Shown here: positions 11,473 to 21,713 of the stretch, piece after piece
Numbering within the stretch: the first letter of the stretch is position 1
Layout of the letters: each line of letters begins with the position of its first letter
Assembly (NCBI GenBank): GCA_029851415.1
Contig: CM056744.1
Location: forward strand, 91,251,907-91,315,906
Origin: Eretmocerus hayati
Taxonomy: Eukaryota > Arthropoda > Insecta > Hymenoptera > Aphelinidae
Direction: 5' to 3'
Length of the DNA: 64,000 nucleotides
The notes under the pieces: model-generated
What the model saw: the letters and a program-made list of their open reading frames with translations, nothing else
Database searches by the model: none
Told to the model about the DNA's origin: nothing
Program-made: the position numbers and the translations under genes

Positions 11473-14400
11473 TCACTCTTCTAGATTCATAATTTTACTT
11501 CTAAGACGCGAGTGGCCCTCCGCGGCCAGGGGCTTCGTCATTAGGTCCGCTTCGTTTTCTTTTGTCGATACCCTGACCACGTGAATTTTTCCTTCCATCA
11601 CGCATTGTTTCACGTAGTCTCCGTGCGTCTCTGCCATATGGTTTTTGGTTCCACTGCGCTCTCTGTCTTCTAAGTTTCTTTGAATGACTTCTAGGCTGTC
11701 GTCGAAGTCTTTCAGGCGGTGACTTCCTTCCATCTCAGTGCACTTTCTGGCCGCATCGTTGTCACTTTTCAGAGTTACTGGGTACATGGTTTTTCCCACC
11801 ATGTCTCTGACTGCCTTGTCGAGGGATATAATTTCCTGACAAGCGTTGCTGAGTGCGAGGTACTCTGCTTGGCATGTCGACTTCGTGACCAGGTTCTGCT
11901 TGCCACTTTTCCAGGAGATAGGGTCTCCGTAGAGTTTGATTACATAGCCTCCTGTAGACGATGAATCGTTCCAATCTCTATAACTCGAGTCTGCCATGGC
12001 TGTCATTCCTTCGGAATTTCCTTTGAAGATGATCCCCATATTCGACGTTCCTCTGATGTACCTGAATACGCGTTTTACTTCCTGCCAGTGTGATTCCCTG
12101 GGGTCACTCTGATGTCTAGCCAGCCAGGTTACTGCAAAAGCTAGGTCTGGTCTAGTGCAGGTTACCAGGTACATCAGGCATCCGATCGCCGCTCTATACG
12201 GAGCCGGTGTTGGTGCATCTTCTTTCTTCTGTTGTTTGTCTTCTAGGGTTTTAGCATTCCTATCCTTCAGTTGCCTTGTCACCATCGGAGTGGCCACAGG
12301 TTTACAGTTTTCCATACCGAACCGCTCCAGCACCCTCTCGATGTAATCTGGCTGGCTGATGGTCATCTGACCTTTTCCTTTGTCTCTGTTGATCTGCATT
12401 CCCAGGAAAACTTTGGGTTCTCCTAGGTCCTTCATTTTGAAGCAGGAACTCAGTTTTGTTTTCACTTCTAAAATCTTTTTGGGTTCATTACCGGCAATGA
12501 CCATGTCGTCCACATATATGACCAGACACACTGCTTTCCCGTTTTGTCTCCACGTGAATAGGCATGGTTCACTTATGTCTTTCTCCAAACCTAATTTGAG
12601 TGCTTCTTCAGTGAATCTTTTGTTCCATCGTTTCGGACTCGGTCTCAGACCGTACAGTGCCTTTTTGAGCTTGCACACTTTAGTTCTCTTAGTGTTTTCA
12701 TCCACGTCCATGCAGTCGGGTATGGTCATATAAATATCTTCTTCCAGGGTGCCGTTCAGGAATGCAGTCTTCACGTCCATTTGCGTCAGGTCCCAGTCCA
12801 TTTTGTTCGCCACTGCAAGGATAGTTCTCACCAGAGGAAGGCTCGAGACAGGCGCGTAGGTTTCTTTTAGCTCATACTCTTTTGTGTCCTTGAAACCTCT
12901 AATCACCAGCCGTGCTTTGTAGATGATTCTTCCTTCTAGATCGACCTTCTTTTTGAACACCATCTTTGAGTCGACTATTCTTGTTCTCACCCCGTTCACT
13001 ATATCTGGAGGTTTGTCGACTAATTCCCAGACGTCGTTTTCTTCCATGGCTTCCATTTCTTCTTCCACGGCTTTGTACCATTGCACGGATTCGGCTGAGT
13101 TCAGTGCTTCTTGATAGGACGTGGGATCTCGGTTCACCTCGGCCAGTAGGGCGAATCTTCTTTCATCTTCTAGGTTGTGTCGATCATGTTCTCCTGGTCT
13201 CCGTTCAGCTAGCCTGTCGATTCCTCGTGTGTGGTGTTCTTTTGAGGTTGTCATTTCTTCCTCGAGCCGTGTTCTTCTAAGGTGCGTCCAGGTGGGCCGG
13301 TTGGTTTTGGCAGTTCTTTCGGGGTTTTTCCGTTGTCTTTTCCTCTCATTAGATTCGGCTTCGTCCGCCGGCTGCCTTTTTCTCGATTTGATCTCTTTCC
13401 CAGGTTCATCGCTTTCCGCCAGGCCATCCTGATGCGGTGAATTTTCTCCCTCCGGTTTTTCTTGGTCTGATTCTTCGAGTTGTATTTTCGGATCTTCTCT
13501 TCTAGGGGTCTGTCCGGTTGTGGACATATTTTTGTACGTCAGTTTCTCGTTGCATTTGACGTGCCTGGATATGATGAATTTGTTTGTCTCTGGATGCCAC
13601 AGTAGATATCCTGACTTTGAGTATCCTACAAAAATTACTCTCACTGCTCTTTCCGAGAATTTTGATTCGGACTTAGGTAGTTTGGCGTATGCCAGGCATC
13701 CAAATCTTCTAAGTTTGTCTAGATGGAGGGAAGTATCCGGCAATAATTTATTCAAAGGTGTTTTGAAGTTCAAGCTAGCATGTGGGGTTCTGTTGTATAG
13801 GTGAACACTCGCTTCTAGGGCCAGCATCCACTTGTTTTTCGGTATTCCAGAATCCAGCATCAGCGCCCGGATTTTCCACTGCAGAGTCTTATTAAATCTT
13901 TCTGATGTGCCGTTGTGTTCCGGCGTGTAGGGTGGAGCAAACTCTGCTTCGATTTTCTCCTTTTCCATAACTTCTAGGAATTTTCCTCCGCTGAATTCCA
14001 ACGCGTTGTCTGCTCTGATGAAACTTGCTTTTTCTTTAGGTCCCAGTAAGTTCCTCATGCTGTCAAGATACTTCTGCAGGTAGGCTCCGGCCTCACTTTT
14101 GTGTTTCATTGCGTACGCTTTCGCGTGCCTTGAGAAGTCGTCAATGAAGACTATAATGAATCTATTTTCGCCGGGATTTGTTAGTGGCTTTATGGGTCCC
14201 ATCACGTCTGTGTGGGTTCGTTCCAATGGTCTTATTGCTCTGCTTCTGGTTTCGGTAAAAGGGAGTTTTTCCATCTTGGAGAGGATGCACACTTCGCAGT
14301 CTTTGATGGAGTCTTCGAATTTTACACCTTTCAGCATTTTCTGTGTTTTCTGTAGTTTTCTCAGGTACTCAAGAGAGGCATGTCCCAGCCTCATGTGCCA

Positions 14401-16638
14401 AAGGTAACTTGTTTTTGGTATCTCTTCCTCTTGTTTTTCGATATGGTTCTTGTTTTTCTGGTCGAAACCTTGGTGTTTTTCTGTTCCTTCATCCTCTAGA
14501 AATATGATGTTGTTTGGCTTGAGATAATCCAGGTCGATCTCCTCCACCTTTTCTGAGCTCCTGGGGCTTTTGATGGACTCCTTATCTTCCTCCCTCCCAA
14601 TCTCAGCGGACTTTTCTTGCCTTCCTTCCCTTGGACTTTTCCTCTCTTCAGTCAGCTCTAGGATGTCCGCTTGAGATTGTTGCAGGAGTTCATCCACGGT
14701 GCCTATCCGAGCTTGGTATGAATAAACTTCTAGTTTTCTGCATTCTCCTTTGGATCTTGCTTTTTGAGGGACTTCTAGAGTGATTAACCAGTTCGGCTTA
14801 ACATACTTTCCTTTCATAATTTCTACTCGGGATTCTTTCTCAAAAATTGACAATTTCTTGTTATCTAAATATATGCCTAACCCCATGTCTGCAAATCGTC
14901 TGAGTGAAATTAGGTTTTCGGAAATATTATTCGCTGATATGACGTTAGAGAGAGTAATAACTTTGTTGTTCACATTTGATCTCAACACCAAGTCTCCTTT
15001 TCCGTCTATTTCAATGTCTGCTGACTTATTCTTATTTGCGCTTTTAATAAATTCTCCCGAGCTTCTAGTGAAATTTTGCAACACGATCGACTTGTTGATA
15101 AAGTGTTCCGTCGCGCCCGAGTCTGCTATAAAAGTCATATCTCCATTCACTGAAATGGTCTTTTGAGGTTTACCTGCTAATCTAGCAGCTTCTTTTCGTG
15201 TGGGTTCAGGTGTGGACTTTCTCTCCTTCCTTTTCTCGACTCGACCCTTTTTCACCCCGTTTCCACCAGAACCACCCTTGCTTTTGTTTCCGTAGCTACT
15301 TCTAGGTTTAGTGTAGGGACCACGAGTTATCTTACTAGAACTAGATGTGTTTACGTACGTTTCGTCTTCTAGATTTGGGCAGTTTCTCCCGATGTGGTCG
15401 ACCATCCTTCTGCAGACGTAACATTTCCAGAGTCCTCGTGCCTTGTACGGGCAATCTCTGGAAAAATGTCCGTCTTGATCGCACCGATTGCACCTATCTT
15501 CATTTCCTCTTCTGTAAGATATGCGTTTCGCATATATGGTTGGATCATATGGTCCTTGGTCGGTCTTTTTCTCGGCTTCTAGCTGTAATAGGTATATTTT
15601 CATAGCTTCTAGTGACATTGGTTCTAAATTGTTTGCTTTGTTCCCTATCACAGACGATCTGAGTTCTGGATTTATTCCAGATACGGCATTGTAAAAGGCT
15701 GAACGTTTTTCTGCACGTGACAGTGGTTCCAAACCGTCGTAGCTTTCGTAATCTCTAATCAAAGTGTCGAAACGATCGATAAAACTATGTACAGTCTCAT
15801 TCGATTTCATTTTCAGAGAATTCAATGTTAATCTTATTGAACTGTCAGTGACATTTGTTTCTGCACGTCTGAAATCTTTGATTCTTCTAATTATTTCCAA
15901 AGGATTTTCTAAGTCAAGAATTTTGCTATGATAATAATCGTCCAGATGATTAATGATGATATCTCTCACAAATGCCATTCGGCTTACATTTTCTTCTAAC
16001 GAAACAGGTTTGATTGGTTTTACCTTTGCGTCTACAATATCTAATAAGCCTCGTGTTTTTAGTTCCGACGTCAAGTGGTCGTACCATACATTATACGTCC
16101 CTCCTTTGATTAATTTATAGTCTCTTTTCATATTCATTTTTGAGTGGGAGCTTCCAGCAAGTGAATCGCTCAGATTTTTGAAAGAATCGTTGATCGATGA
16201 CATTACTCTAGAAGTTATGTTACTTTCAATTTCGGAAATATTGTCACTCACTCTCTGATCATTACTCGTGGTCCCTTCTAGATTTTCTCTGGTACTTCTA
16301 GTGTGCAAGGGGGTCGAGGTGGGGGCTGTTTCGGTAGTAGCTGGTCTTCTAGTGTCCGGTGGAGGTGGGGTTTTCGGTCTTGGATAGTAGGGTCCGGCCA
16401 TACTCAGTGCCTTGAGGTAACGTGCTTCGTTGTTGATCACTTCCCCGTCCTTGAATTCTCTCCTTGTCCAGTTTTGTAGGTTGGTGTTCATCATACAGGT
16501 CAGCAGGTCTTTTTGGAACTGGGTTTCTCTGGTCGATGGTGCCAGAAAGTTCGCCACCGGAATGTCCCAAAGCACGTAGCCTTCTTTGCCGTCTTCTAGA
16601 CATATCGAATATTCACAGAGAATTAGAAAAGAATTCAT
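11473..16638 (-). CDS. Copia Gag-Pol polyprotein, main exon
   Basis: This 1,721-codon frame encodes the structural and replication proteins of the element. Approximate residues: Gag 1-380; zinc knuckle CNRCDQDGHFSRDC at 383-396 and a second Cys-rich motif at 406-420; aspartic protease FIADSGATEHFI near 505; pre-integrase HMRLGHASL near 748; integrase with HTDVMG (809), RADNALEF (874) and PEHNGTSERFN (905-915); reverse transcriptase with YVDDMVIAG near 1374; RNase H with a DSSYRDW segment near 1548, QAEYLAL near 1590 and SDNDAA near 1625. No stop or frameshift is visible. The ATG at 16638 may not be the natural start. An acceptor at 16596-16597 lets codon 15 onward join an upstream exon (17033-17180), which replaces the first 14 residues and gives about 1,756 residues. 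Gag and Pol are in one frame, so how they are kept in ratio is not evident. Confidence 0.95.
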   Translation of the reverse strand: MNSFLILCEYSICLEDGKEGYVLWDIPVANFLAPSTRETQFQKDLLTCMMNTNLQNWTRREFKDGEVINNEARYLKALSMAGPYYPRPKTPPPPDTRRPATTETAPTSTPLHTRSTRENLEGTTSNDQRVSDNISEIESNITSRVMSSINDSFKNLSDSLAGSSHSKMNMKRDYKLIKGGTYNVWYDHLTSELKTRGLLDIVDAKVKPIKPVSLEENVSRMAFVRDIIINHLDDYYHSKILDLENPLEIIRRIKDFRRAETNVTDSSIRLTLNSLKMKSNETVHSFIDRFDTLIRDYESYDGLEPLSRAEKRSAFYNAVSGINPELRSSVIGNKANNLEPMSLEAMKIYLLQLEAEKKTDQGPYDPTIYAKRISYRRGNEDRCNRCDQDGHFSRDCPYKARGLWKCYVCRRMVDHIGRNCPNLEDETYVNTSSSSKITRGPYTKPRSSYGNKSKGGSGGNGVKKGRVEKRKERKSTPEPTRKEAARLAGKPQKTISVNGDMTFIADSGATEHFINKSIVLQNFTRSSGEFIKSANKNKSADIEIDGKGDLVLRSNVNNKVITLSNVISANNISENLISLRRFADMGLGIYLDNKKLSIFEKESRVEIMKGKYVKPNWLITLEVPQKARSKGECRKLEVYSYQARIGTVDELLQQSQADILELTEERKSPREGRQEKSAEIGREEDKESIKSPRSSEKVEEIDLDYLKPNNIIFLEDEGTEKHQGFDQKNKNHIEKQEEEIPKTSYLWHMRLGHASLEYLRKLQKTQKMLKGVKFEDSIKDCEVCILSKMEKLPFTETRSRAIRPLERTHTDVMGPIKPLTNPGENRFIIVFIDDFSRHAKAYAMKHKSEAGAYLQKYLDSMRNLLGPKEKASFIRADNALEFSGGKFLEVMEKEKIEAEFAPPYTPEHNGTSERFNKTLQWKIRALMLDSGIPKNKWMLALEASVHLYNRTPHASLNFKTPLNKLLPDTSLHLDKLRRFGCLAYAKLPKSESKFSERAVRVIFVGYSKSGYLLWHPETNKFIISRHVKCNEKLTYKNMSTTGQTPRREDPKIQLEESDQEKPEGENSPHQDGLAESDEPGKEIKSRKRQPADEAESNERKRQRKNPERTAKTNRPTWTHLRRTRLEEEMTTSKEHHTRGIDRLAERRPGEHDRHNLEDERRFALLAEVNRDPTSYQEALNSAESVQWYKAVEEEMEAMEENDVWELVDKPPDIVNGVRTRIVDSKMVFKKKVDLEGRIIYKARLVIRGFKDTKEYELKETYAPVSSLPLVRTILAVANKMDWDLTQMDVKTAFLNGTLEEDIYMTIPDCMDVDENTKRTKVCKLKKALYGLRPSPKRWNKRFTEEALKLGLEKDISEPCLFTWRQNGKAVCLVIYVDDMVIAGNEPKKILEVKTKLSSCFKMKDLGEPKVFLGMQINRDKGKGQMTISQPDYIERVLERFGMENCKPVATPMVTRQLKDRNAKTLEDKQQKKEDAPTPAPYRAAIGCLMYLVTCTRPDLAFAVTWLARHQSDPRESHWQEVKRVFRYIRGTSNMGIIFKGNSEGMTAMADSSYRDWNDSSSTGGYVIKLYGDPISWKSGKQNLVTKSTCQAEYLALSNACQEIISLDKAVRDMVGKTMYPVTLKSDNDAARKCTEMEGSHRLKDFDDSLEVIQRNLEDRERSGTKNHMAETHGDYVKQCVMEGKIHVVRVSTKENEADLMTKPLAAEGHSRLRSKIMNLEE

Positions 16639-17032
16639 GGTTCGATTTTTGATTTTTGGCTTGAGTACGAGCTTCTAACGTCAGTTTTCAACCAAATTTT
16701 ACGACTTGTAACTTCTAGGATTCATATTAGTTTGGTCGGTAGTTACTTCTAGGCAGATTTCTGACTTCTAGTCTTCAATTAAGGTATAGTATGTGAGAAA
16801 TTTCAACTCGTTCTTCTATGCTTCAAAACTTCCATGCTTCTAAACTTCTATTATTTCCATAACCTTCTAGGTCGGGTTGAATGCTTTCATACCTCTATGC
16901 TTCTATGCTTCTATGCTTCTAAACTTCTATGCTTCTAAACTTCTATGCTTCTAAACTTCTATAATGAGTTGAAATTTCAAATCAGGTACAGAAAATTGGA
17001 TATTGTATACCTCCGAGGTTGTTAGCATTTAC
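16596..17032 (-). other. Predicted intron inside Copia gag
   Basis: The donor is CACAG|GTAAATGC at 17032 and the acceptor TATGTCTAG|AAGAC ends at 16596. A CTAAT branch-like sequence and pyrimidine run (TTCTTTTCTAATTCTC) lie 25-40 nt upstream of the acceptor. The intron is non-coding and contains the densest cluster of AGAAG units. Joining completes a Glu codon that matches residue 15 of the long ORF, so phase and residue agree. Unspliced RNA would stop a few codons after the donor, so intron retention should block Gag made from the upstream ATG. Confidence 0.6.
16880..16966 (-). repeat. 8-bp tandem repeat (AGAAGCAT / AGAAGTTT)
   Basis: On the plus strand CTTCTATG and CTTCTAAA alternate head to tail about eight times. 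It sits within the predicted gag intron. The 8-nt period puts AGAAG on nearly one DNA turn per unit. Each unit resembles an nGAAn box, but without the inverted arrangement of a normal heat-shock element. Confidence 0.85.
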
Positions 17033-17180
17033 CTGTGAAAAGGCGCTTCTCAACGAACTCCTTCCAGTTCTCTTTCGTTATTCCCAAGTTCACCACTTCG
17101 TCTGGCTCATAGCAGATTTCTTCTGGTGTTTTTGGTGGAATGACGCTTCTAGTATCGAACATTTCGTTTCCTCTAGGCAT
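17033..17180 (-). CDS. Predicted upstream gag exon of the Copia element
   Basis: From ATG at 17180 the frame reads 49 codons plus one base and ends at a GT donor. It begins MPRGNEMF, has the stretch IPPKTPEEICYEPDEVVNLG and ends with VEKRLFT. The composition is acidic, Trp-containing and codon-like, with no stop. The next exon continues EDGKEGYVLWDIPV, which is stylistically continuous with it. A second ATG lies at codon 7. Upstream, TGTTACAG|AACC is a further possible acceptor, so a non-coding leader exon could precede it. The inference rests on frame, phase and splice-site agreement; no transcript was seen. Confidence 0.6.
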
Positions 17181-18128
17181 GTCTAGGTTCTGTAACAGAC
17201 GGGCCCCTTTTTTTTAATTTGAGCATGTCAGTCTCGGAAGAAAAAAAATGAGAGGAAAAAAAAAGGGGGAAAAAAATACGGGCTCCCTCCCATTATGGGC
17301 AGGCGAACCACTATGGGCGATTTCAAGAATCCCATGCGTCCACGCGTTCCTTTTGCTGCCCTTCTATATGGCCAAATTTGGAACCCGGTGGAACAAGAAA
17401 ATTACAAGTTCTGTTTTCAATTTGGGTAACAATTTCACTTCAAAATTTTATGGGCAGTGTAGGCTTCTAGTTTTCGGCTCCGATTTGTTGTTTGTCTAAC
17501 CGAATATCCTCGAAAAAAAATATTAGCTTCACCCGATTGTCGTTAAATTCGCTGCTCTTAGTATATTCCAAATTATCTCTCATTTCTTCTAGAAAATTTC
17601 CGCCGGTACTTGCAATTTTTTTTTTCTTCTCTGCCAATGGCTGTCCCGCACCGTACTCTGTGTCACATTCGCTGGCAGCGCCTCAAGCGGTTCGCCAGAT
17701 AAGCTCGACATGTAAACACGCATTTGCTGTCGTTCCGCGAATTGCTCGGATGCCCGCGAAAAACCTGTTGAAGCTTGCGCCGGAATTCCCGAGCTGCACA
17801 ACTGTTTTGTTTGCCGCCCTTGGTTCCCGTAGATGATGCGCCAGGTTTCAACGCGCACAATCCGATATTTCTCTTGTCGTGGCGATCACGTCAAGCACCC
17901 TATCGCTACCGTGCTTTCGATTTTTGGAGCGGCTCTGCTGTTTGGTTATGCCCGGCACGTCTCTCTTGAGTTCGATGGCGTGATTCGTTGCGCTTTGATT
18001 TTTACACTGTACTCCTCTTACCTGGTGATGTTGTTCAACCGTCGACTTCTAGTGTGATGTGCTGTCCTGTTCGCCCCCACGTATTTTCCCTCGGCGCCGG
18101 CTTGCGATGAGGCAAGCCTCGCTGGCGT
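17181..18128 (-). other. Copia 5' leader
   Basis: Between primer site and the first gag ATG lie about 950 bp. The part nearest the LTR (17640-18128) is GC-richer than the surroundings; 17200-17460 has A/T runs and a CCCATTATGGGC-like palindrome. Short frames occur (for example 17589-17858, minus) without recognisable products. The region probably holds dimerisation and packaging signals, which cannot be located by eye. Confidence 0.5.
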
Positions 18129-18143
18129 GCTGTGCCGATAACC
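18129..18143 (-). other. Primer-binding site (half initiator tRNA-Met type)
   Basis: Directly next to the 5' LTR the sense strand reads GGTTATCGGCACAGC. The complement of the initiator tRNA-Met anticodon arm is GGTTATGGGCCCAGC, so 13 of 15 positions agree. Drosophila copia is known to prime from an internal fragment of that tRNA. Another tRNA anticodon arm could fit as well. Confidence 0.65.
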
Positions 18144-18558
18144 TATTAGATTATTTGGAAGCTGGTCCGGGATAGGCGACGAACAAACTGCACTCGAGTT
18201 TCGGTTCTGATTTATGACTTACGCACTCGCGACTTTTATTAAATCTACACCACTAGCTTTACATTAGAACACACTCAGTACAAGAGCTCATGAAATACAG
18301 GTAAAAGTCGAAGAATACAAAAAGGTCTTCTAGAGAGAAATCAATGTAGATCTTGCTCGAAGCTAGTCACAGCAAGAAGTGATCGCGGCTCTTTACACCG
18401 CCAATCAACCTAACCCAAGCTGGCTGAGACAAGATTTGCGCGCGCAAGGACGGAGTTATGAAAATCGATATAGCCGGTCGATCAGCCTGCCTTGAAGCCA
18501 GAGCGGCACATCGGGAGCTGGTGCCGTGTCGAGGCGGTGCGCACAGAGTATTTTAACA
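18144..18558 (-). repeat. 5' LTR of the Copia element
   Basis: Read against 10892-11306 without any difference that I can find over 415 bp. It is the promoter copy. A weak TATA-like GGCTATATCG lies about 90 nt from its start in sense orientation. Confidence 0.93.
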
Positions 18559-18563
18559 GGTAG
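18559..18563. repeat. Target-site duplication GGTAG (right)
   Basis: Exact match to 10887-10891. Confidence 0.85.
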
Positions 18564-21500
18564 CTTGTGTCAATCTTTGCCTTTTTCTCGCATCACAAAC
18601 CAATATCAGGTTAGACTGAACGGGTGGAATAGACCAGAGTGGAAGCTTATATTGGCAAAGCAGACGACAAGATGTGTGATGCCACTTTTTTCACACGTTC
18701 ACAATAATTTTGCCCCTCTACATGTATTACAGGAAAAAGCGTTGAACATGAGGTCATAGAGAGATGAATGAATAATATGACTTGGATTGTCGAGTAGTGA
18801 CTTGTGCATCAACATATCTCACTCACGAATTCGCAATATTCTACTTATTATGAATGGGAGCAACTTGTGCGTGTACATACATAACTCTCATACGAGGGCT
18901 AGGCAAATGCGTTTGATCAAGTGTACTTTTCATTATATATCTATCCAAGCGTATGAGAGCTTTTGGGGAATTTTCGTATAAGAGTCGCGCATCGAGCTGC
19001 GAAGACTTTGTTGTTGTTGTACAGGGCTTTCAACCACTAGCGGACAGCGGAACTAGTACGTACTCATCTCTGTGATTATGCTGATGCTCTATTATAGCGA
19101 GTTAGTACTGGTTCCTCATTAATTTGATCCATTTATGTCATCCATTAGGCAAGTTTGGATTAGCTGTTCTTTTGAGATATCGAAATTTCATATTCTTGTG
19201 ACAGGAAAACATTTTTAAAAGAATACACTTATCATGCCTCTCGTTTAAAAAATGCTGAATATGTATTACTTTACATTCAAATAAAGAACTTTCCTTGATT
19301 ATCTTCTGAATGACATGTGATTTCAATTGTAAAATAAAGGCTGTGCCAGTACTGATAATAACTCGAGGATCGAGACACATTCATTTACCGAACATGGATC
19401 AAAGTATATAGTTGCATATACAAAAGATGATTCCAGAGTTTTGAAAGCTTTTGTTGTCCAAAAAAAAACACGCAGTGACAAAATTGATTCGACGATCGAG
19501 CTTCAAAATCACCGATGAAATGAAAGTTTGCGAAGAAAATCATGTGAATTGATGGCTAAAATGCTCCACTTGCTATACAGTTGGGTCGAGTTAATTCAAA
19601 GAGCCTAACGCGGGACGATTTCGAAATGAAACGAGATGAAACAGTTTCGCATCAGCACTTTGTGAGACGAAATCTCCTTCTTAAATCGTTGATTTTGTCT
19701 TTCCCACGATTGTTATGCAGTGATACTCTTATATTTTTCTATAATTCACTGCTATGAGAACATACTTTGCCAAATTCTCTTGCAGAGCAGGGAAAACCGA
19801 TAGTTTGTTTGTTTAATCTTTATTTCACCTTGGGGTAGGACCCCGTCTGGTGTGATAGTGATTACAAAATAGTACATATAAATTAATAACTAAAATACTA
19901 AGGGTTGGGTCGAAATTTCGCAAAAAGTGACATACGTTCAAAATGAGAATAGCAAAGTAAGATAAAATGACGAGTTTCATAAATACCATCGAGATACAAT
20001 TTATTGAGTTTTGAATCGAAAAAGCAGCAAAATTAATAGAAGTGGTCATATTCGTTAATAAGTGGAAATAAGTACAATGAGTTGATATTTCTGCAGTATC
20101 ATTCGGTTCACCCGCTCACACTGGGCCAAAAGCAGTGGAAAAGAAACCAAAACAAAATCGGGAAATCAGAGTTGTCTCCGGAAGTTGGAGCGAGGTGGGT
20201 AAAGAAACCCAAAAGAAAACAAAAAAGGGAATTTTTCTTCTGTCTCATTTAGTGTTCCACATTGATTATAATTTGCCAGAGTAATGAGCAAAGTGAAGAG
20301 GGTGAGATTATAGATGGAGGAATAGTAGTTGGATAAGATTAAATCCTGTATTACACACTCGAAATCACGATGTAAAGACGGTTGATTGGGACGAATTGGA
20401 AGGAAAGTAAGTGCCCTAATGGGTGATGGTATTAGATTCACGAGTTCAAAATAAAAGTGACGATAGGTGCCTCACGCGTTACATACGATTCATAATTTCG
20501 ACTTTGATTGACGGATCGCCGGAACATTCCAAGATGCCAAATTAGAGAAAACCAGAGCCAAGTTGAAAGGTAGTATGATCTGTGTATACCATTTTGAATC
20601 ATTTAATTTTCTATAACAGCTTATTAACTGTATCAATTTCAATGTATAGCGAGCTTTTACACAAAAATTTTAATCTACACGACTTGGTTGCACATTAGTG
20701 GATAGAAATCAGCAATGATGGTTCAGCAACAATGATCTATAGCAGAGGACCTGAGTGTGGAATGACGAATTCGCTGCTGGAACAATCGCCAGATGGAGGA
20801 TTGTGATAAAAACCAGATCAAACCAACGACGATGAAATTCTGCCAGAATCGCCGTGGTCGATGAGCGAGCCGCTATAGAAGTTCAATTGAAAACGATGTG
20901 CTTCGTCTGTCTCTCTTTTCGGTAATAATCGCCCATCTCCCCGTATATAGATGAGTATCAATTTAGCAAATGTCTTGGCTATCGATTCATACATATAGCC
21001 TGTCTTTCGGTGATCAAAAACAGCTGGAAGCGACCCCCTCGAGACTGAATTCAAATAATATTTGTCTTCGGTTGTTTGGAAGCAAAGTGAGATTATAAGC
21101 GTGCCGAAATTCTAGCCGAGCTCTTCTAATATACTTTTGAAAAATTGAACTTTGTGGTTCGCGAGAGAAAGGTGTGCAACTCTCCTCAAATTCTGTTTTT
21201 TAAATTTTCAATTACAAACATTTGCACGAATTGACACGATGCAATTAGACGCTTGGCACCGCAATTTGTACTAGTTCCGAGAGCAGCTGTGTTACAGATG
21301 TTAGAAGTAAAATAAAATTGAGAAAAATCATTTAGTTGCGCCGCAAAGTTTTTCTACTATAGAGATCGCCATTCGATGTATTAGCTTCGGTCAACGACTT
21401 TTAGCACGCGATATACCCTGATCGAGCTTCGAATTGATTTGACGGATGATCGCGATGTATATACAACGTGAGCATCTTTCAAGAAATGCGCTCAGCTATA

Positions 21501-21709
21501 CTGCAAATCGTCAAAAAGCGGATGTTTGGTAATCACTCAGGAAGGTTAAGAGAGTACGCGTCTCGCATTAGATGACATTTGGGCTACCAAGAATTATGGT
21601 AAAAACCATAGTGACGTTCTTTTGCCAGAACAGTAGCAGCTGCAAATATGAGATTAGTATAGTAAAAAGATACTCGGTACATTGTATTATAGCGACGATA
21701 TTGGTACAC
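18564..21709. other. Gene-free stretch
   Basis: No supported gene. On the minus strand, around 19804-19860, the sequence ends AATAAAGATTAAACAAACAAAC. This resembles the 3' tail of a truncated non-LTR element or an old polyadenylated transcript. I could not find a reverse transcriptase frame upstream of it. Confidence 0.3.
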
Positions 21710-21713
21710 CATA

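Larger units (their letters stand above)
10892..18558 (-). mobile_element. Complete Ty1/copia LTR retrotransposon
   Basis: A 7,667-bp element in minus orientation with two 415-bp LTRs that I read as identical, a GGTAG duplication, a half-tRNA primer site next to the 5' LTR, a polypurine tract next to the 3' LTR, and an uninterrupted gag-pol frame in the order Gag, protease, integrase, reverse transcriptase, RNase H. Integrase before reverse transcriptase defines Copia rather than Gypsy. Intact frame plus identical LTRs imply recent insertion and possibly present activity. Two features are unusual: a short upstream gag exon joined by a 437-bp intron, and dense repetition of the sense heptamer YTAGAAG. 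Confidence 0.95.

Noticed and set aside
11719..13804. Plus-strand frames inside the Copia element
   Set aside because: Shadows of the long minus-strand polyprotein.
19804..20049. Non-LTR retrotransposon
   Set aside because: Only a tail-like AATAAAGATTAAACAAACAAAC on the minus strand; no reverse transcriptase or endonuclease frame found.
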